Positions 35,358 to 44,114 of a DNA stretch of 64,000 bases are shown here, in pieces. Each line of letters starts with the position of its first letter. The first letter of the stretch is position 1. Location of the stretch: positions 248,001 through 312,000 of the forward strand of contig NZ_JAJVKW010000001.1 of NCBI RefSeq assembly GCF_024198255.1, written 5' to 3'. Both the position numbers and the translations under genes were made by a program. The notes beneath the pieces were generated by a model, which was not told the origin of the DNA, searched no databases, and was given only the letters and a program-made list of their open reading frames with translations. The DNA is from Myxococcus guangdongensis (lineage in GTDB: Bacteria; Myxococcota; Myxococcia; Myxococcales; Myxococcaceae).

Positions 35358-35470
35358 GGGTCCCCTCCTCGGGTTGGATGTCCCCAGACGTAGCGGTCCG
35401 AGCGCGTGGGTCGGGAGTAACAAAGACGACGGGCTTCCCAACGTGGAAGGACTGCCGGAGGATGCTCCGC

Positions 35471-36691
35471 ATGGATGCGCTCGTCAGCGTGGCGGCCCGA
35501 GCCCTTCGCGAAGGAGACCCCTTGGGTGCGCTCCAACGGGTGGCGCTGCGCGAGGACGCGCCCGCGTTGGCCCTGAGGGGCATCGCGATGGCGCAACTGG
35601 GTGAGCTCACCCAGGCGGCAGCGCTGCTGAAGCGGGCCGCGCGGGCGTATGGCCCCGGGGACGCGCTCGCACGGGCGCGCTGTGGCGTCGCGCGGGCGGA
35701 GGTGGCGCTCGCGGCTCGGGAGCTCGAGGGCATCGACCTCGCGCTCGACGAAGCCCTTCTCGTCTTCACACACCACGGGGACACCGAGAACGCTCGCTAC
35801 ACGCGGCTCCTGCGGGCGCGACATGCCCTCTTGCTGGGACGCATCGAGGAGGCGGAGCGAACCCTGTCCGCGCTGGAGCGGGAGGGCCTGCCCGCGATGC
35901 CGTCGACACTCGCGTGGCTCCTGACGTTCGAGGTGGCCGTGCGCAGAGGAACACCTCGCGTCGCGCGCCCAGCCCTGGAGCAGGCACGTACCTCCGCGAG
36001 GCGCGCCCGCATTCCCGCGCTCTTCGCGGAGGTGGAGCAGGCCGCCCGCGCCCTGGACCTCCCCGCGGCGCGAGTCCTCTCACGAGGTGAAGCCCAGCCC
36101 GTCGTGCTCGATGAGGTCGAAGCCCTCCTCGAGTCGGAGCACCTGGTCGTCGACGCCTGCCGTCGAGTGCTCCGCGCCGGCCCACGCGTCGTGACGCTGT
36201 CCACGCGCCCCATCCTGTTCTCGCTGCTGCGGGTGCTGGCCGAGGCCTGGCCGAAAGACTCCTCGCGCGAGGAACTCGTCCGGCAGGTGTTCGGCGCGCG
36301 GAGGATGAACGCCTCACATCGCGCGCGGTTGCGCGTCGAGATGGGCCGGCTGCGCGCCCAGGTGCACGAGGTGGCGGGAATCCAGGCCACGCCCCAGGGC
36401 TTCGTCCTGGAGCCTCGGCGAGCGGTGGAGGTCCGCGTCCTGGCGCCCCCCGTCGAAGGCGCGGGAGGGGCTGTCCTGGCATTGCTCGCGGATGGGGAGC
36501 ACTGGTCGACCTCCGCGCTCGCACTCGCGCTCGGAGCCAGTCAGCGCACGGTGCAGCGCGCGCTCACCACCCTGGAAGCGACCGGACAGGCCCGCGTGTT
36601 GGGACGAGGCCGGGCACGGCGCTGGGTGGCCCCTCCGCTCAGTGGGTTCACGACGACATTGTTACTCCCCGCCTCGCCCCTGCCGGGCTAG
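35471..36691 (+). CDS. HTH regulator with TPR-like sensory region
   Basis: From the ATG at 35471 (GGAGG nine bases upstream) the 406-residue protein has an alanine/arginine-rich helical N-terminal half resembling TPR or MalT-type repeats. A winged-helix-like segment follows near 250-310 (SSREELVRQVFGARRMN). At the C-terminus is an HTH (STSALALALGASQRTVQRAL, about 340-375) with a basic wing. It is probably a DNA-binding regulator with a peptide or protein sensor. It is divergent from DUF899 and 15 bases upstream of the propeller gene, so it likely controls one or both. Confidence 0.72.
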   Translation: MDALVSVAARALREGDPLGALQRVALREDAPALALRGIAMAQLGELTQAAALLKRAARAYGPGDALARARCGVARAEVALAARELEGIDLALDEALLVFTHHGDTENARYTRLLRARHALLLGRIEEAERTLSALEREGLPAMPSTLAWLLTFEVAVRRGTPRVARPALEQARTSARRARIPALFAEVEQAARALDLPAARVLSRGEAQPVVLDEVEALLESEHLVVDACRRVLRAGPRVVTLSTRPILFSLLRVLAEAWPKDSSREELVRQVFGARRMNASHRARLRVEMGRLRAQVHEVAGIQATPQGFVLEPRRAVEVRVLAPPVEGAGGAVLALLADGEHWSTSALALALGASQRTVQRALTTLEATGQARVLGRGRARRWVAPPLSGFTTTLLLPASPLPG

Positions 36692-36706
36692 AGCGGGACG
36701 AAGGGG

Positions 36707-37387
36707 ATGGAGCGGGCCATGGACAAGCATCGGGGCGAAGTCGAGGAGACGCAGCCGGCGGAGGTCCTCCGCGAGTACGGCCCCTTCGACGGCGCGGCGC
36801 GCGTCCATGGCGTCACGTATGACGGCGCGCGCGTCTGGTTCGCGGGAGACGAAGGACTCCAAGCCTTCGACCCCGCGAGCGGCCAGCCCGTGCGCACGCT
36901 CGCGGTGGCCTGTGACGCGGGGACCGCCTTCGATGGGCGCCACCTCTACCAGCTCGCCGGGGGCGTCATCCGGAAGGTGGCCCCCGAGACGGGCCAGGTG
37001 CTGAAGACGATTCCCGCGCCCGGCAAGGGTGATGACTCCGGGCTCACCTGGGCCGAGGGCTCGCTGTGGGTGGGCGAGTACCACGCCCGGAGAATCCATC
37101 GCATCGACCCCGAGACAGGGGCTGTCCTCCGCACGCTCGAATCCAACCGCTTCGTCACCGGTGTCACCTGGGCGCAGGACGAGCTGTGGCACGGCACGCT
37201 GGAGGATGGCACGAGCGACCTCCGGCGACTCGACCCGGTGGACGGGCGCGTGCTCGTCAGGCTCACGATGCCCGAGGGCGTGAGCATCACCGGGTTGGAG
37301 TCCGACGGCGGCGACGTGCTCTATGCCGGCGGCGGCACGAGCGGCAAGGTGCGCGCCGTACGGCGGCCCCGACGTTCGCGCCGCTGA
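36707..37387 (+). CDS. Vgb/glutamine cyclotransferase-like beta-propeller protein
   Basis: The 226-residue soluble protein has short propeller repeats of the Vgb (virginiamycin B lyase)/glutaminyl cyclotransferase type: VHGVTYDGARVWFAGD, GLTWAEGSLWVGEY, RIHRIDPETGAVLRTLE and GVTWAQDELWHG. The catalytic residues of a true lyase cannot be confirmed, and the protein is shorter than a full Vgb. It lies directly downstream of the HTH gene, probably in one transcript. The fold is clear; the activity is not. Confidence 0.72.
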   Translation: MERAMDKHRGEVEETQPAEVLREYGPFDGAARVHGVTYDGARVWFAGDEGLQAFDPASGQPVRTLAVACDAGTAFDGRHLYQLAGGVIRKVAPETGQVLKTIPAPGKGDDSGLTWAEGSLWVGEYHARRIHRIDPETGAVLRTLESNRFVTGVTWAQDELWHGTLEDGTSDLRRLDPVDGRVLVRLTMPEGVSITGLESDGGDVLYAGGGTSGKVRAVRRPRRSRR

Positions 37388-37396
37388 GTCACCGGC

Positions 37397-38272
37397 TCAG
37401 AACTCCAGGTCGTAGGCCGCGGCCACCTGCCGTGCGAAGGCCATGACATCGGCCGGCGCATCCTCGTCCAGCGTGACGCTCTCGAGCCCTCGCTCCACGG
37501 GGAAGGAGACGGACAGCGTCTGTGCGTCGTGAGCGAAGCCCAGCGGCTTCGGAAACGCTTGGATGGGCGCAATCCGGCTCGCGGCGATGAGCAGCGTCGT
37601 GAGCCGATGGACATCAGCGCCGGACTGCTCACCTTCCAAGGTGGAGCGACGGAGGAAGCGGCCGCTCCGGAAGACGGTGAGCGAGAAGCTCCTCGTGTTG
37701 GGGAGACCGGGTGACTTCGACAACTCGAGGACGCGGTCATCCGCGGAGCGCGCGGGCGCGGCTTCCGGATGCGCGAGCCACGGGAGCCCTTCGTGCAGAC
37801 GCAACTGGACCAGCGGGGAGAAGCGGAGGAAGTCCTCGAACCGACCTTCGACGACGTCCGTGCACGCCCCTGGGGCCCAGCCAGGCAGCCCCTCGAGACG
37901 GTAGAAGACCTCGTCGACGTACCACCGTGCCTCACCGCGCCTCACGACGAGGAGGTCCCTGAACGGGGATTGGGGCTCGACGAGCGTGCGGAACTCGCGG
38001 CGCTCCGAGGCCGGGTGGCGCAGATAGCCTTCCAGGTTCGAGGGGAACGGCGCCCGCTCGGCACTCCCTGCATGTGCCTCCTGCTCCTCCAGGAACGCGC
38101 CCAGCGTGGTGTCGGGCTTCGTCTCGCCGAAGTACGGCAGGAAGAGGAGCTTCAAGGACAGCGGGTCGACGCCCTGGGGCGGCACCAGCTCGCACCGCTC
38201 GATGACGGTGCGGGCATCCCCACGATGGACCTCGCGATAGCGTTCGAAACGGAGTGTCTGAGCTGCGGTCAC
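37397..38272 (-). CDS. hypothetical protein
   Basis: The start is the GTG at 38272, preceded by AGGAAAGG; an upstream frame to 38374 lacks an RBS. The 291-residue soluble product is Arg/Glu-rich with a mixed alpha/beta look (LRFERYREVHRGDARTVIE, RDLLVVRRGEARWYVDEVFY, FRSGRFLRRSTLEGEQSGA). No signal peptide, membrane segment or motif I can name is present. Codon use matches its neighbours. It converges on the propeller gene. Confidence 0.6.
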   Translation of the reverse strand: MTAAQTLRFERYREVHRGDARTVIERCELVPPQGVDPLSLKLLFLPYFGETKPDTTLGAFLEEQEAHAGSAERAPFPSNLEGYLRHPASERREFRTLVEPQSPFRDLLVVRRGEARWYVDEVFYRLEGLPGWAPGACTDVVEGRFEDFLRFSPLVQLRLHEGLPWLAHPEAAPARSADDRVLELSKSPGLPNTRSFSLTVFRSGRFLRRSTLEGEQSGADVHRLTTLLIAASRIAPIQAFPKPLGFAHDAQTLSVSFPVERGLESVTLDEDAPADVMAFARQVAAAYDLEF

Positions 38273-38429
38273 GGGCGCCTTTCCTGGAGGTCCTGAGCGG
38301 GTGACGTCCACCCGCCTGGCCTCATGAATACCCACGCCTCGAATCTCGCGCGTCGAGCCAGACGGGTCCAGCACGACGCTCGTCCATCACCGCCTCGCTC
38401 CGCCCGATATCGCGCGAGACAGGTCCGCA

Positions 38430-39278
38430 TCAGGCACGGGGTCGCCAGGTCAGCCACTCGCCGGGGCGCGCGAGCTCCACGTCCACCTTTCGTGCTCGGG
38501 CGGCGGTGAGGAGCAGCGCTTCCGCGTCGGGGACCTCCCGGTAGTCCTCGGAGGGCGCGACGCCGTAGTGAATGGGCACCAGGAGCTTCGCGCCCAACAC
38601 CTTCGCCGCGGCCACCGCCTGCTCGGGCGTCAGGACGCCGTGCACGTCACTGACGGGCTTGCGCCAACCGAAGCGCGCGCCGTTGATGGGCAGGAAGGCC
38701 GCATCGAAGGGGCCGAACTGACGGCCGATGCTCCACCAGGAGCCATGCCACAGCGTGTCCCCACAGTGGATGATGCGGCGCCCGCCCCCGGAGACAATCC
38801 ACGACACCTGGGGGTCGCCATAGCCATCCACCGCGGGGACAGCCGTCGCGGTGAACTCGTTGAGCAGCACCGGCTCATGGAGCGGCGCGGGCCGCACCCG
38901 GAAGCCCGAGGCAGCGGCCGTCGCCGCCATGTCCGGGCCGCACACCAGCGTCCCCGTGTCCCCCAACGCCTGCCGGACGGCCTGGCGGTCGAAGTGGTCG
39001 GGGTGACGATGCGTCACCAGGACGTAGCGATTGCCCGCCCCCACCTCCATCGGGACCAGCGGGTCCTTCAGCGCCGCACCCCACACGGTGGAGTCAATCA
39101 GCGGGTCCAGGAAGAGCGTGTCCTTCCCCAGTCGCAACCGCACTCCGGCCCACGCCAGGCGCTGGGCGCGAAGCGACTCGGGCTCCACGGGCTTCGCCGC
39201 CCGGCCCAGGCCGGGAGGAAGCAGGACCGCCCCCGCCGAGAGCGAGGCCGCCGCTCGCAAGAAGCCTCGCCGGTTCAT
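38430..39278 (-). CDS. Tat-exported metallo-beta-lactamase fold hydrolase
   Basis: The 282-residue protein begins with a twin-arginine signal (MNRRGFLRAAASLSAGAVLL), consistent with folding around metal before export. The MBL core is intact: THRHPDHFD (HxHxDH ligands), HCGDTLWHG and a late PIHYGVAPSEDYREV. It resembles the UlaG/YfkN-like group of L-ascorbate-6-phosphate lactonase-related enzymes, but the substrate is unknown. Its start overlaps the cupin stop by four bases (ATGA), so both belong to one operon under the divergent LysR regulator. Confidence 0.85.
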   Translation of the reverse strand: MNRRGFLRAAASLSAGAVLLPPGLGRAAKPVEPESLRAQRLAWAGVRLRLGKDTLFLDPLIDSTVWGAALKDPLVPMEVGAGNRYVLVTHRHPDHFDRQAVRQALGDTGTLVCGPDMAATAAASGFRVRPAPLHEPVLLNEFTATAVPAVDGYGDPQVSWIVSGGGRRIIHCGDTLWHGSWWSIGRQFGPFDAAFLPINGARFGWRKPVSDVHGVLTPEQAVAAAKVLGAKLLVPIHYGVAPSEDYREVPDAEALLLTAARARKVDVELARPGEWLTWRPRA

Positions 39279-39628
39279 CGCGCCTCCGGAGCACGCACGG
39301 GGTTGATGCCGAAGAGACGCACCCCTGTCTCCGTCCTCGGCTGATGACAGCTCGCCGGAGGGAAGAACAGGTACGAACCCGGACCCAGGCGCTGCGCTCC
39401 CTCGATGAGCTCACCGCTCAGCACGAAGACCTCCTCCCCCGTGTCGTGGACGTCCACGAAGGGCCACTGACTCCCCGGGGCCATGTCCACGACCCAGACC
39501 CTCACGTCGGGGGTGCTCGGCAGGTCCCTGCGCAGGCAGCCGGGACCCACGATGACGGGTTCGACGTCGTCGATCCCCACGGGGACGAAGGGGCCCTGCG
39601 CTCTCGGAAAGCTGTCTGTTCGCGGCAT
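39275..39628 (-). CDS. cupin-domain protein
   Basis: From the ATG at 39628 (AGAGGAG upstream) the 117-residue protein is a single cupin: VVDMAPGSQWPFVDVHDTGE, then VFVLSGELIEG (motif 1 pattern), and PGSYLFFPPASCHQP (motif 2 pattern). Motif 1 keeps one His and a Glu. It resembles ChrR-type cupins, which bind zinc or iron. It is translationally coupled to the Tat-exported hydrolase and divergent from the LysR regulator, which probably controls it. Confidence 0.8.
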   Translation of the reverse strand: MPRTDSFPRAQGPFVPVGIDDVEPVIVGPGCLRRDLPSTPDVRVWVVDMAPGSQWPFVDVHDTGEEVFVLSGELIEGAQRLGPGSYLFFPPASCHQPRTETGVRLFGINPVRAPEAR

Positions 39629-39686
39629 CCATCCGCTCCTCTGGCTGTGGTGCCCCACGTTAAGGAGCGCGGCCTGCTGAGCGCAG

Positions 39687-39721
39687 CGAAACGATTTCAC
39701 CCAGATGCTGAACCCCATTCA
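39687..39721. promoter_or_regulatory. two MetR-type boxes (TGAA-N5-TTCA)
   Basis: The 111-base region between the divergent cupin and LysR genes contains CGAA-ACGAT-TTCA (39687-39699, one mismatch) and TGAA-CCCCA-TTCA (39709-39721, perfect arms). They are 22 bases apart, about two helical turns. The arms match the enterobacterial MetR consensus TGAA-N5-TTCA. Both sites are in the expected place for LysR autoregulation and divergent control. Confidence 0.65.
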
Positions 39722-39739
39722 TGTGAAGCTGACCGGGCC

Positions 39740-40711
39740 ATGCTCGAGCTTCGTCACTTCAAGTTGATCGCCGCGGTCGCCGACACCGGAAGCCTGGCCG
39801 CCGCGAGCCGGCAGCTCCACCTCACGTCCTCGGCCCTGAGCCACCAGCTCCGTGATGCGGAGGAGCGCCTGGGCGTGCGGCTCTTCCAGCGCCGCCAACG
39901 CCGTCTGCTGCTGACCGGCGCGGGCGAGAAGCTCCTGGTCTCCGCGCGGCGGGTCTTGAGTGAAGTGGCCCAGGCCGAGGCGCTGTGCCGCGCGCATCCC
40001 CAGGACGACCTCTTGAGGCTCAGCACCGGCTGCTACACCGCCTATGGCTGGCTGCCGCCCATCCTGGGGCAGTGGCAGTCGGAGCACCCGCGCGTCGAGC
40101 TGCGCATCGTCCTGGAGGCCACGCGGCAGCCGCTCGGGGCACTGCTCGAGGGACAGCTGGACCTCGCCCTGACTCCCGATGTCCCGAAGCAGGCACGGCT
40201 CGCGCGAACAGCGCTCTTCGAGGACGAACTCATGCTGGTGGTCCCCGAAACCCACGCCTTCGCGCGACGAGGGCATGTCACGGCGCAGGACCTGGTGCGC
40301 GAGCACCTGCTCACCTACGCCGCGCCCCGGGAGCAGCTCGATGTCTTCACGCGGGTGCTATGGCCCGCGGGACTCGAGCCACAGCGGGTCTCCCCCGTGC
40401 CCCTCACCGAGGCGCTGATAGAGCTGGTGCGCGGCGGCATCGGCGTCACGGCGCTCCCCGAGTGGATGCTGCCGCCCCAACGCCAGGGATTGCGGACCGT
40501 CCGACTCACGCCTCGGGGAATCCGGCGACGCTGGAGCGCCGTCACCCGCGCCTCGCGCCAACGCTCGGCTCCACTGGCGCGATTCATCGAGCTGCTCGGT
40601 GAGCGATTCTCCGAAGGAACGCCCGGGCCGGTGCGACGAGCCACGGCGCGCCCAGGTGCAGCGCGCCGCGTGCTCAGGAAGGGCGACACACCCGACCACC
40701 CCTCGCTTTGA
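39740..40711 (+). CDS. MetR-like LysR-family transcriptional regulator
   Basis: The 323-residue regulator has a canonical N-terminal HTH (MLELRHFKLIAAVADTGSL and SSALSHQLRDAEERLGVRLF). The effector domain shows MetR-like features (CYTAYGWLPPILGQWQSEHP, VLEATRQPLGALLEGQLDLAL). MetR in enterobacteria senses homocysteine and controls methionine genes. Here the divergent targets are a cupin and a metallo-hydrolase, so the physiological role may differ. The two MetR-type boxes upstream strengthen the subfamily call. The C-terminal tail is unusually basic. Confidence 0.88.
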   Translation: MLELRHFKLIAAVADTGSLAAASRQLHLTSSALSHQLRDAEERLGVRLFQRRQRRLLLTGAGEKLLVSARRVLSEVAQAEALCRAHPQDDLLRLSTGCYTAYGWLPPILGQWQSEHPRVELRIVLEATRQPLGALLEGQLDLALTPDVPKQARLARTALFEDELMLVVPETHAFARRGHVTAQDLVREHLLTYAAPREQLDVFTRVLWPAGLEPQRVSPVPLTEALIELVRGGIGVTALPEWMLPPQRQGLRTVRLTPRGIRRRWSAVTRASRQRSAPLARFIELLGERFSEGTPGPVRRATARPGAARRVLRKGDTPDHPSL

Positions 40712-40712
40712 A

Positions 40713-41244
40713 TCAGTTGCGGACGATGATGTAGACGAGCGGCCCGGCCTGCCAACTGCCGTCGCTGTTCTGATAGCGGTACTTGAATGCCCCGAACGAC
40801 CGCCACTGGTGGGTGTTCGCCACCTCAAAAGCGCTGTCGAAGCCCAGCAGGGCATTGTCACCCTCGCTGCCCGGCTCCTCGTTGCCCACGCTCGAGGGAA
40901 TCACGAGCACCGACCAGTCGCTCACGGAGGTGTTGCCCTGCGCCATGAAGTTCTGGCCATGCAGGGTGGAGCCGATGAAGCTCACGTCGCGAGAGACCAG
41001 CAGGTAGCTCGCCTGGCCCGAGTGGACGAGCGACACGCCCTGGGTACTTGAAACGGGCCGAGACCAACCACGCCGTGCTGCTGAGAGGAGAGGCCGATGC
41101 TTCGAAGCGCAGGAGGGCATTGTCGCCCTCGGAGCCAAGCTCCTGGAAACCCATTCCCCTCGGGACGACCAGGACATTCCAATCGCTGACGCGCGTCCCC
41201 GTTGGGACAGAGATATTGACTCGCCGTGAAGACCAGTCACTCAA
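40713..41244 (-). pseudogene. duplicated beta-domain protein split by a frameshift
   Basis: Two minus-strand frames each encode one copy of the same domain. The N-terminal copy (frame ending near 41035) has TRVSDWNVLVVP, ELGSEGDNALLRF and SARFKY. The C-terminal copy (to TGA at 40713) has TSVSDWSVLVIP, EPGSEGDNALLGF and FGAFKYRYQ. The join lies near 41035-41050 and needs a one-base shift. The first copy begins at a weak TTG (41244); an ATG at 41254 is in another frame. No family is recognised. It is either a decaying gene or a sequencing error. Confidence 0.6.
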
Positions 41245-41404
41245 AACGTATCATTCGAATCTGGCTGCGCCAGCCAGAACATGCATTCGGTCCGACGGCT
41301 GTGAATCAGCGCCGGGTCATCTTCGGCGTCTGGAGAGCCAAGCCCACAGGTCTCACCATGGCGCATTCCAGCCCACACGGACTGTGCTAGAAGCCGTGGG
41401 CGTG

Positions 41405-42199
41405 ATGCCCACGTCCCTGTCCAAGCCCACCCGAGGTTCGCTGCTCCTGATGCTCTGTCTGGGACTCACCCAGCCCGCGCTCGCCAAGGCTCCCGAGGCC
41501 AATGCCCAGGGCTTCGCGGCCTATGGAAAGGGGGACTACAAGAAGGCTCACGCGCTCTTCGAGAAAGCGCTGAAGCAGGACCCCTCCAACGTCTACGCAC
41601 GACTCAACCGGGCCAGGACGACCACCCTGCTCAACCAAGGCAAGGAGGACGCGGACGACTTCGACTACTGCGCCTTCGAGCGCAATTGGATCTACCTGGC
41701 GCTGGCCGACCTGTCGAAGGCGGTGGAGCACGACGCCAAGGCCATCCTACCGAAGATTGATGAAGACACCCAGGGACTGAAGGCACTCAAGGCGCGTGAC
41801 GAATACAAGAAGTGGCGTCAGGCCATCTCGGTGCTGGTGGAGGAGAAGGGCATCCGGGAGAAGGTGCTGAGCACTGCGTCGGACTGGTGGTTCCTCCGAC
41901 CGGGACAACTGCCGAAGAGCATCACCCTCGCGGCGGACAAGCGCGTCATGGAGACCCTCCAGGACATGACCGAGCAGCCCGCGGGCCAGTGGCGTCCCTT
42001 GGGAGGCGGCGTGGAAATCAAGGCGGGGAAGGAGCCGGCGCGCCCGTGGAAGCTGCTGGCCGGCAAGTACGCCTTCGACCAGGGCAATCGCTTCTTCTTC
42101 GAGCTACAGCTCGTCCCGGGCGAAGGGCCACAGCCCGCGGAGTACGGCTGGAGCACGGGGCCCCTGAGCATCGGCCCATTGAGCGGGGACTGTCTCTGA
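41405..42199 (+). CDS. exported TPR-like protein
   Basis: From the ATG at 41405 the 264-residue product has a signal peptide (SLLLMLCLGLTQPALAKA) followed by TPR-like helices (GFAAYGKGDYKKAHALFEKA and NVYARLNRARTTTLL). The C-terminal half is not recognisable (WRPLGGGVEIKAGKEPARPW, PAEYGWSTGPLS). A single Cys pair may form. It sits between two frameshifted genes but is itself intact, and its 3' end may overlap the convergent pseudogene by up to 96 bases. Confidence 0.7.
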   Translation: MPTSLSKPTRGSLLLMLCLGLTQPALAKAPEANAQGFAAYGKGDYKKAHALFEKALKQDPSNVYARLNRARTTTLLNQGKEDADDFDYCAFERNWIYLALADLSKAVEHDAKAILPKIDEDTQGLKALKARDEYKKWRQAISVLVEEKGIREKVLSTASDWWFLRPGQLPKSITLAADKRVMETLQDMTEQPAGQWRPLGGGVEIKAGKEPARPWKLLAGKYAFDQGNRFFFELQLVPGEGPQPAEYGWSTGPLSIGPLSGDCL

Positions 42200-43173
42200 C
42201 GCTCGGCCCTCGCGCCAGGAACGGAGCGGCGTCGCCGGAGCGCCTTCATGCAGATCAGCGTTGAGCAGGTCCGGGATGCTGGACATGAACCCCGGCCCCT
42301 TCCCCGCCGGAAGGACACTCACCACGAGCGCCGGATGACGCCCGGGAGTCTGCTCGGGCCGCGGGTGCGCCTGCGTGACAACGGGCAGGAAGTCCGCCGC
42401 GTGGAAGACATACGAGAGCCGCTTTGTCTGGGGCACCGGCGTGAAGCCGCCCTGCAGGACGGTGCGCTGCCCCTCCAGCGTGGTGAAGGGAGGCGGGATG
42501 AAGACCTCCGTCAGGGAGCGCGAGTCCCCCGTCGCGGAGGTCGTCAGGTGGGTCACCATCGCCGTGTCACCCCGGGCCGCGGCCACCAGCTTGTTCAGGG
42601 ACGACCAGGCGAGGTTGAACGAAGACTGCGCGAGCTGCGTGTCGCCGCCCGTCGGCTCCCCTCCGTCGAAGTGGGAGTGCAGGTCGATGACGACCATCCC
42701 CGCGTTGGCGGAGGTGAGCTGTAGCAGGTCCCTCGGGAGCCATGCGTGCATGGGCGCCACGTCGAACACGAGGGGCGTGGAGACTTCCGGCGTCCGCTGG
42801 TCAGTCCGACCGAGCACGTGCTCGCTCAGGTCCAACCGGCGCTCGGTGCTGGAGAAGCGTGGCAGTTGCTCGCCCACGCGGAGAAGATACGTGGCGCCTG
42901 GGGGATGTCCGGGACGACGAAGGACCCGTCGGAGTCTCCCCGCCCGGGGTCGGAGGTGAAGACGCCATCGGGGCCTCGGGCCCACGCATCGATGGGCGTC
43001 ACGGAGAGGTCCACCGGCACCACCTGCCGGCCCTCGGCCGAATGGTGGATGAGATGGCGCTGCCCCCGAATGCCTGGCGGCTCCTCCGCGGACGCCTCCA
43101 TCGAGGCGAGCAAGAACGAGACGAGCAGGAGCAGACGGGTGGTCAGGAGCGGCAACGAGCGAAGAGGAATCAA
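42104..43173 (-). pseudogene. secreted repeat-type protein split by a frameshift
   Basis: A minus-strand frame beginning near 43173 (TTG after AGAGGA; the frame is open to 43245) encodes a signal-like segment (LLLLVSFLLASMEASAEE) and a carboxypeptidase-regulatory-like strand, ending FVVPDIPQ. The continuation is in a second frame: GATYLLRVGEQLPRF, then FDVAPMHAWLPRD and VLQGGFTPVPQTKR. One missing C at about 42895-42905 would restore a single frame of roughly 350 residues. The far 3' end overlaps the convergent TPR gene and may not be part of it. Confidence 0.55.
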
Positions 43174-43391
43174 GCATTCCTCTGGGTGCGCAGGCCGGCC
43201 CCTGTGGGCGTCATGAACGACATCGACAGGATGCCCTGACAGCAAGGCTTTCCACCAGCGTGGTGCTCAATCGCTGACACCACCGCCGAGTTACATTGTC
43301 TCTACATCTCTTCATCCGGATTGGCCATGCCACGCCGGCCCGAGCTGACGGGTTTGATGACGTCAGACCCGGCTGGTAGAGGCTCCGGACG

Positions 43392-43408
43392 CCCGCCGCT
43401 TTGGCGGG
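43392..43408. terminator. short GC hairpin before the lipoprotein pair
   Basis: CCCGCC at 43392-43397 pairs with GGCGGG at 43403-43408 across a five-base GCTTT loop. It ends 19 bases before the lipoprotein ATG. It could be a weak terminator or a leader hairpin; there is no T-run. Confidence 0.35.
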
Positions 43409-43427
43409 TCTGACACGGAGAGCCTGG

Positions 43428-43775
43428 ATGAACACCCTTGGACGTCTCGCCGCGATGTGCGGCCTGTTGGCGCTGGTTGGTTGCGGTCCGGAAGCACCTG
43501 TCGCGGAGACCTCGGAAGAGAGCGTCGCGAGCATGGCGGATGACCGCAAGCCGCCTCCCCTCTGCCCGCCCGTGATGCCTCCGCCGTGCGAGGGCGGTTC
43601 CCTCTTCCCCATCTACTCGGGCACCTGCCTCATCGGCTTCGAGTGTGTCCCGCCCGTGACCGCCAAAGCCAACTGTCCCCAGATCGTCTACCCGGGCCCT
43701 GGCTTCTGCGAAAACGGCACCATCACGCCGGTGTACTCGGGCGGCTGCCTCGTCCGCTACACCTGCACGATGTAA
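43428..43775 (+). CDS. lipoprotein with two internal Cys repeats
   Basis: The 115-residue product has lipobox LVGC (GLLALVGC), and its ATG is preceded by GGAG eight bases upstream. The mature part contains two copies of a roughly 33-residue unit. Copy 1 runs from CPPVMPPPCEGG through YSGTCLIGFEC; copy 2 runs from CPQIVYPGPGFCENG through YSGGCLVRYTC. Each copy holds four Cys in the same spacing, so two disulfides per unit are likely. No family is recognised. A second lipoprotein follows 29 bases downstream. Confidence 0.68.
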   Translation: MNTLGRLAAMCGLLALVGCGPEAPVAETSEESVASMADDRKPPPLCPPVMPPPCEGGSLFPIYSGTCLIGFECVPPVTAKANCPQIVYPGPGFCENGTITPVYSGGCLVRYTCTM

Positions 43776-43804
43776 CCCCCTCCACACCCCGAACGGAGAA
43801 ACAC

Positions 43805-44080
43805 ATGCGCGCACGAATCATGATGGGACTGCTGGCGATGGGATGGATGGCGGGCTGTGGCGGAGTCGACGGCGACGCCACCGTCGAATCCGAGACGGAG
43901 GCCCAGGCCATTCCGTGTCGTGACATCACGGGCCGCGACTACGTCATCACCTACTACGCGGAGCCCGCGAAGCTCACCAAGGTCGGCGAGCTCCAGTGCG
44001 GGTGCAGCGAACCCGAGCGCGTGCTCACCGGCACCCAGACCACCCACTACGAGAAGGTCTACGGCTGCATCGCGATGTAG
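43805..44080 (+). CDS. small lipoprotein, DUF6289-like
   Basis: The 91-residue protein starts at the ATG after GGAG, with a lipoprotein signal ending MAGC. The mature region (RDYVITYYAEPAKLTKVGEL, then CGCSEP, GTQTTHYEKVYGC) resembles short DUF6289-type secreted proteins with a YYxxPA...VGE...C pattern, but I am not certain of the family. It is co-directional with the preceding Cys-repeat lipoprotein, and a strong hairpin 35 bases after the stop probably ends the transcript. Confidence 0.62.
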   Translation: MRARIMMGLLAMGWMAGCGGVDGDATVESETEAQAIPCRDITGRDYVITYYAEPAKLTKVGELQCGCSEPERVLTGTQTTHYEKVYGCIAM

Positions 44081-44114
44081 CCCTCCGGCGCATCGTCACC
44101 ACCCGACGACACGG

